This document shows, in pieces, positions 61,241 to 64,000 of a DNA stretch of 64,000 bases. The notes below the pieces were generated by a model. It did no database searches. It had not been told where the DNA came from and was given only the letters and a program-made list of their open reading frames with translations. The stretch is from Thiothrix subterranea (GTDB lineage Bacteria; Pseudomonadota; Gammaproteobacteria; Thiotrichales; Thiotrichaceae): positions 186,001 to 250,000 of the forward strand of contig NZ_CP053482.1 in the NCBI RefSeq assembly GCF_016772315.1, written 5' to 3'. A program made the position numbers and the translations under genes. Numbering within the stretch: the first letter of the stretch is position 1; the number at the start of each line of letters is the position of its first letter.

Positions 61241-63073
61241 TCAACTCTCTTCTCCGTTAAAGAAATCATAAATTTTACGCGCCAACGCCGGGCTAATCCC
61301 GGATACTTTTGCCAATTCTTCCGCACTGGCACGCTCAATCGCTTTCAAGCCACCAAATTGTTGCAGCAATACTTGCCGCCGCTTTGCGCCCAACCCTTCA
61401 ATTTGCTCCAAAGGCGATTGGGTTCGTGCTTTTTGACGCCGCGCCCGATGCCCGGTAATCGCAAAACGGTGGGCTTCATCGCGAATTTGTTGAATTAAGT
61501 GCAAGGCTGCCGAATGTTCAGGCAATGCCAAACGCTCGCTGCCTTGCTCGATAATCAAGGTTTCTAACCCCGGTTTGCGACCTTCGCCTTTCGCCACCCC
61601 AACAACATCCACACCCGTGACATTTAATTCATGCAATACCGCCAAAGCTTGTGACACCTGACCTTTGCCGCCGTCAATAAACAGAATATCAGGTAGTTTA
61701 CCGGCTTGCTCAACAGCGCGACGAAATCGGCGAGTAAGCGCTTGATGCATCGCTGCGTAATCATCACCGGGCTGAATACCTTCGATATTATACCGCCGAT
61801 ATTCCGATTTGAGTGGGCCATTCAAGTCAAACACCACGCAGGAGGCAACAGTCGCTTCCCCCATTGTGTGGCTAATGTCGAAACATTCCATACGGGCGGG
61901 CAATCCACTCATGCCAAGCGCTTCTTGTAGGGCGAACAGGCGTTGCTGCATCCCTGCTTTTGAGAGTACTTGCATTTGCAGGGCTTGTTCGGCATTGCGT
62001 TGCGCCAATTCTACCCATTTGCTGCGTTCGCCGCGCTGCGGTTGGCGAATTACCACTTTGCGCCCTTGCTTGAGGGTCAGCATATCGGCTAAAACATCCG
62101 CATCATCGGGCAATTCCGAGACCAAAATTTCACCCGGCACATCATGATTCAGGTAATACTGCGCCAAGAATGAGCTGAGAATTTCCGCACTAGCCACGTC
62201 ACCATCGGGCAATTTAGGGAAGAAGTTGCGGTTGCCAAGATTATTGCCATTGCGCACCGTGAATACCTGCACACTGGCAACCCCCGACCCCAAGCAAATC
62301 GACACCACATCCACATTACCATTGCTGCCGCTGACGTATTGTTGTTGGGAAATATGCCGCAAACTTTCGATTAAATCGCGGTGTTCAGCGGCTTTCTCGA
62401 AATTCAACATCTGCGCGGCGCTTTCCATCTTTTGCACCAGTTCATCAATGACGTCCTGAGTGCGCCCTTGCAGAAATTGCACCGCGTGACGAATACTTTG
62501 GTCGTAGTCGTGCTTGTCAATCATACCAACACAAGGCCCGCTGCAACGCTTGATTTGGTATTCCAAACACGGGCGCGAACGGTTGGCGAAATAACTGTCT
62601 TCACATTGCCGCGCTTTGAACAATTTTTTCATTAAATGCATGGTTTGACGCACCGCCCCCACACTGGGGTAAGGCCCAAAATATTGTCCAGGTTGCTTGC
62701 GTGAACCGCGATAAAATTCAATGCGCGGATATTCGCCCGCCGTAATGTGAATGTAGGGGTAGCCTTTGCCGTCCTTGAGCAAAATATTGTAGCGCGGCGA
62801 ATGCTGTTTAATCAGGTTGCTTTCCAACAATAACGCTTCGGCTTCGGTGTTGGTAATGGCAATTTCCACGTTGCAAATTTGCTTGACCATCGCAAAAATG
62901 CGCGAATTGGTCAGTGTGCCGCGAAAGTAGCTGGAGAGACGGTTTTTCAAGTCTTTGGCTTTGCCGACGTAGAGCACTGTGCCATCTTTGCCCAGCATAC
63001 GGTACACGCCCGGCTTATGCGGGGCGGTTCTGAGGAAATCTTGGGGGTCAAAATTCGGGAGGTCGGTTTGCAT
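61241..63073 (-). CDS. uvrC: Excinuclease ABC subunit C
   Basis: A 610-residue UvrC that makes both incisions in nucleotide excision repair. The N-terminal GIY-YIG nuclease is seen as KPGVYRMLGKDGTVLYVGKA (about 20-39). The UVR motif QKMESAAQMLNFEKAAEHRD is near 205, and the RNase H-like C-terminal nuclease carries ECFDISHTMGEATVASCVVF near 387. Terminal helix-hairpin-helix repeats are at IEGLGAKRRQVLLQQFGG and VSGISPALARKIYDFF. Full length and coupled to pgsA. Confidence 0.96.
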   Translation of the reverse strand: MQTDLPNFDPQDFLRTAPHKPGVYRMLGKDGTVLYVGKAKDLKNRLSSYFRGTLTNSRIFAMVKQICNVEIAITNTEAEALLLESNLIKQHSPRYNILLKDGKGYPYIHITAGEYPRIEFYRGSRKQPGQYFGPYPSVGAVRQTMHLMKKLFKARQCEDSYFANRSRPCLEYQIKRCSGPCVGMIDKHDYDQSIRHAVQFLQGRTQDVIDELVQKMESAAQMLNFEKAAEHRDLIESLRHISQQQYVSGSNGNVDVVSICLGSGVASVQVFTVRNGNNLGNRNFFPKLPDGDVASAEILSSFLAQYYLNHDVPGEILVSELPDDADVLADMLTLKQGRKVVIRQPQRGERSKWVELAQRNAEQALQMQVLSKAGMQQRLFALQEALGMSGLPARMECFDISHTMGEATVASCVVFDLNGPLKSEYRRYNIEGIQPGDDYAAMHQALTRRFRRAVEQAGKLPDILFIDGGKGQVSQALAVLHELNVTGVDVVGVAKGEGRKPGLETLIIEQGSERLALPEHSAALHLIQQIRDEAHRFAITGHRARRQKARTQSPLEQIEGLGAKRRQVLLQQFGGLKAIERASAEELAKVSGISPALARKIYDFFNGEES

Positions 63074-63212
63074 AGTGGCTATTTTGCCACAGCAGGCAAG
63101 AAGTTGCTGTTGAAGTTACTCACGCCATCCAAAAATTACCGCTTGGCAAACGCAAAGCCGACTATAGTTACAGGCATTCTGCATCACAGTTAAAGCAAGC
63201 GGGGAGATCGAG

Positions 63213-64000
63213 ATGAAAACTGAAAAATACATTGTTTTGCGTAGCCAAGACGTTTTTTCACCCACTCGCGGCAGCACCGGAATGCGCGGCGCGGGAATGC
63301 GTAGCACTGGCGATACAAGCGTTAAATTGGAAGAGGCCGACCTGACCAAACGCGAACGCAATGATTTACGCCGTGACCCGCGCACCCGTGCGATTGCCCT
63401 GCCCATGCCACTGAAACTCATCGCACCGGTCAGGCGGCAAATGACCGACGCCGTAATACCGCCTACCGCCGATCAGACGATTACTTGGGGTGTAAAAGCA
63501 GTACGCGCCCACGAATCGCGTTTTGATGGCACGGGCGTGACCGTCGCGGTGCTGGATAGCGGCATCGACCCCAACCACCCTGCGTTTGCAAGCGTGAACT
63601 TGATCCAACAAAACTTCACCACGGAAGACCCCAACGATCTTGACGGTCACGGCACGCATTGTGCTGGAACGATTTTCGGTCAGGATGTGAATGGCACGCG
63701 CATCGGTATCGCTCGCCATATCGAACGCGCCCTCATCGGCAAAGTATTGGGCGAAGGCGGTGGCACTTCCGCCACGCTTGCCAAAGCGATTCAATGGGCG
63801 TTACACGAAGGCGCACATGTCATTTCCATGTCGGTTGGGATCGACTTTCCCGGCTACGTCGATTGGCTGGTCAAAACCGAAGGGATGCACGTAAATCCTG
63901 CGACTTCGATGGCGTTGGAAGAATACCGCGCTAACGTCAATCTTTTCACCGAACTTGCCAGCTTTGTGCAGGCATTTAGCAGCTTTGGGCAAGGGGCAGT
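63213..64000 (+). CDS. Subtilisin-like S8 family peptidase (partial)
   Basis: A gene starting at 63213 with a GGGGAG ribosome site and running off the right edge; 262 residues are visible. After a charged, propeptide-like N-terminus without a signal peptide, the S8 catalytic domain appears: catalytic Asp in VTVAVLDSGIDPNHPAF near 110 and catalytic His in DLDGHGTHCAGTIFG near 145, followed by ALHEGAHVISMSVGIDFPG. The catalytic Ser lies beyond the window. The N-terminus (residues 1-70) contains a Gly/Arg/Met-rich patch (STGMRGAGMRSTG). Confidence 0.9.
   Translation, partial: MKTEKYIVLRSQDVFSPTRGSTGMRGAGMRSTGDTSVKLEEADLTKRERNDLRRDPRTRAIALPMPLKLIAPVRRQMTDAVIPPTADQTITWGVKAVRAHESRFDGTGVTVAVLDSGIDPNHPAFASVNLIQQNFTTEDPNDLDGHGTHCAGTIFGQDVNGTRIGIARHIERALIGKVLGEGGGTSATLAKAIQWALHEGAHVISMSVGIDFPGYVDWLVKTEGMHVNPATSMALEEYRANVNLFTELASFVQAFSSFGQGA

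Noticed and set aside
1-64000. tRNA, rRNA or prophage segments.
   Set aside because: Intergenic gaps are short, and I found no cloverleaf-like or rRNA sequence and no integrase or phage structural genes.

Overview
The window looks like chromosomal DNA of a free-living gammaproteobacterium. The evidence is sdhE beside sdhCDAB, a class I fumarase, zapE, an Mrp antiporter with fused A and B subunits, DUF1820 and MltB-type proteins, and dense, moderately GC-rich coding. The overall gene style suggests Thiotrichales (Thiothrix-like sulfur oxidisers), but that placement is inferred from gene content and no marker gene settles it. I saw no rRNA, tRNA, CRISPR array or insertion sequence.

Layout. (1) 1-9890: a two-armed Ter stress-response cluster. 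Leftward run an ATP-grasp enzyme, four TerD-superfamily proteins (TerZ-, TerA- and TerD-like) and a truncated TerC-like DUF475 membrane protein. Rightward run a TerD-trypsin fusion and a tightly overlapping biosynthetic set (PRTase-TRSP, HAD, StiP-type PRTase/Pelota, HpcH/CitE lyase). (2) 9930-17625: an Rpn-type nuclease, an IclR regulator divergent from a phosphoketolase-like ThDP enzyme, a DUF1537 four-carbon-acid kinase, a class V aminotransferase, and a Fic protein with an altered catalytic motif. (3) 17733-24807: a retron. A promoter, a structured ncRNA with recognisable a1/a2 repeats and msr/msd hairpins, and a terminator precede a retron reverse transcriptase. This is translationally coupled to a giant WGR/ARM-repeat protein and a winged-helix/SWIM zinc-finger protein. 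The gene set matches what I recall as type XIII, a little-studied retron class. (4) 24892-30717: housekeeping genes (MltB-like transglycosylase, DUF1820, fumarase, TsaD, Ca/Na antiporter). (5) 30788-40759: a type I restriction-modification operon (hsdR, hsdM, hsdS) with a YhcG nuclease gene embedded and an AAA/PD-(D/E)XK gene fused to its end by overlap, plus an AlbA_2 protein upstream. (6) 40756-47365: a DUF2189 membrane protein and mrp(AB)CDEFG. (7) 47495-57313: a lipoprotein, zapE, sucA, a GntR regulator with five TGTC(G/A)ACA sites in the sucA/gntR intergenic region, sdhCDAB, two tandem sdhE-type genes and a rhodanese. (8) 57458-60696: an OmpA/thrombospondin-repeat protein with three related membrane-anchored proteins, two of which carry a helix-hairpin-helix-like C-terminus. 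(9) 60691-64000: pgsA, uvrC and a truncated subtilisin-like protease.

The window combines TCA-cycle functions (fumarase, 2-oxoglutarate dehydrogenase E1, succinate dehydrogenase) with several stress or defence modules (Ter, retron, Fic, type I RM, Rpn and AlbA_2 proteins). The retron is the strongest candidate for a poorly described system: its ncRNA can be read in some detail from sequence. The Ter protease fusion, the phosphoketolase-like operon and the OmpA/HhH membrane cluster are the next most interesting.
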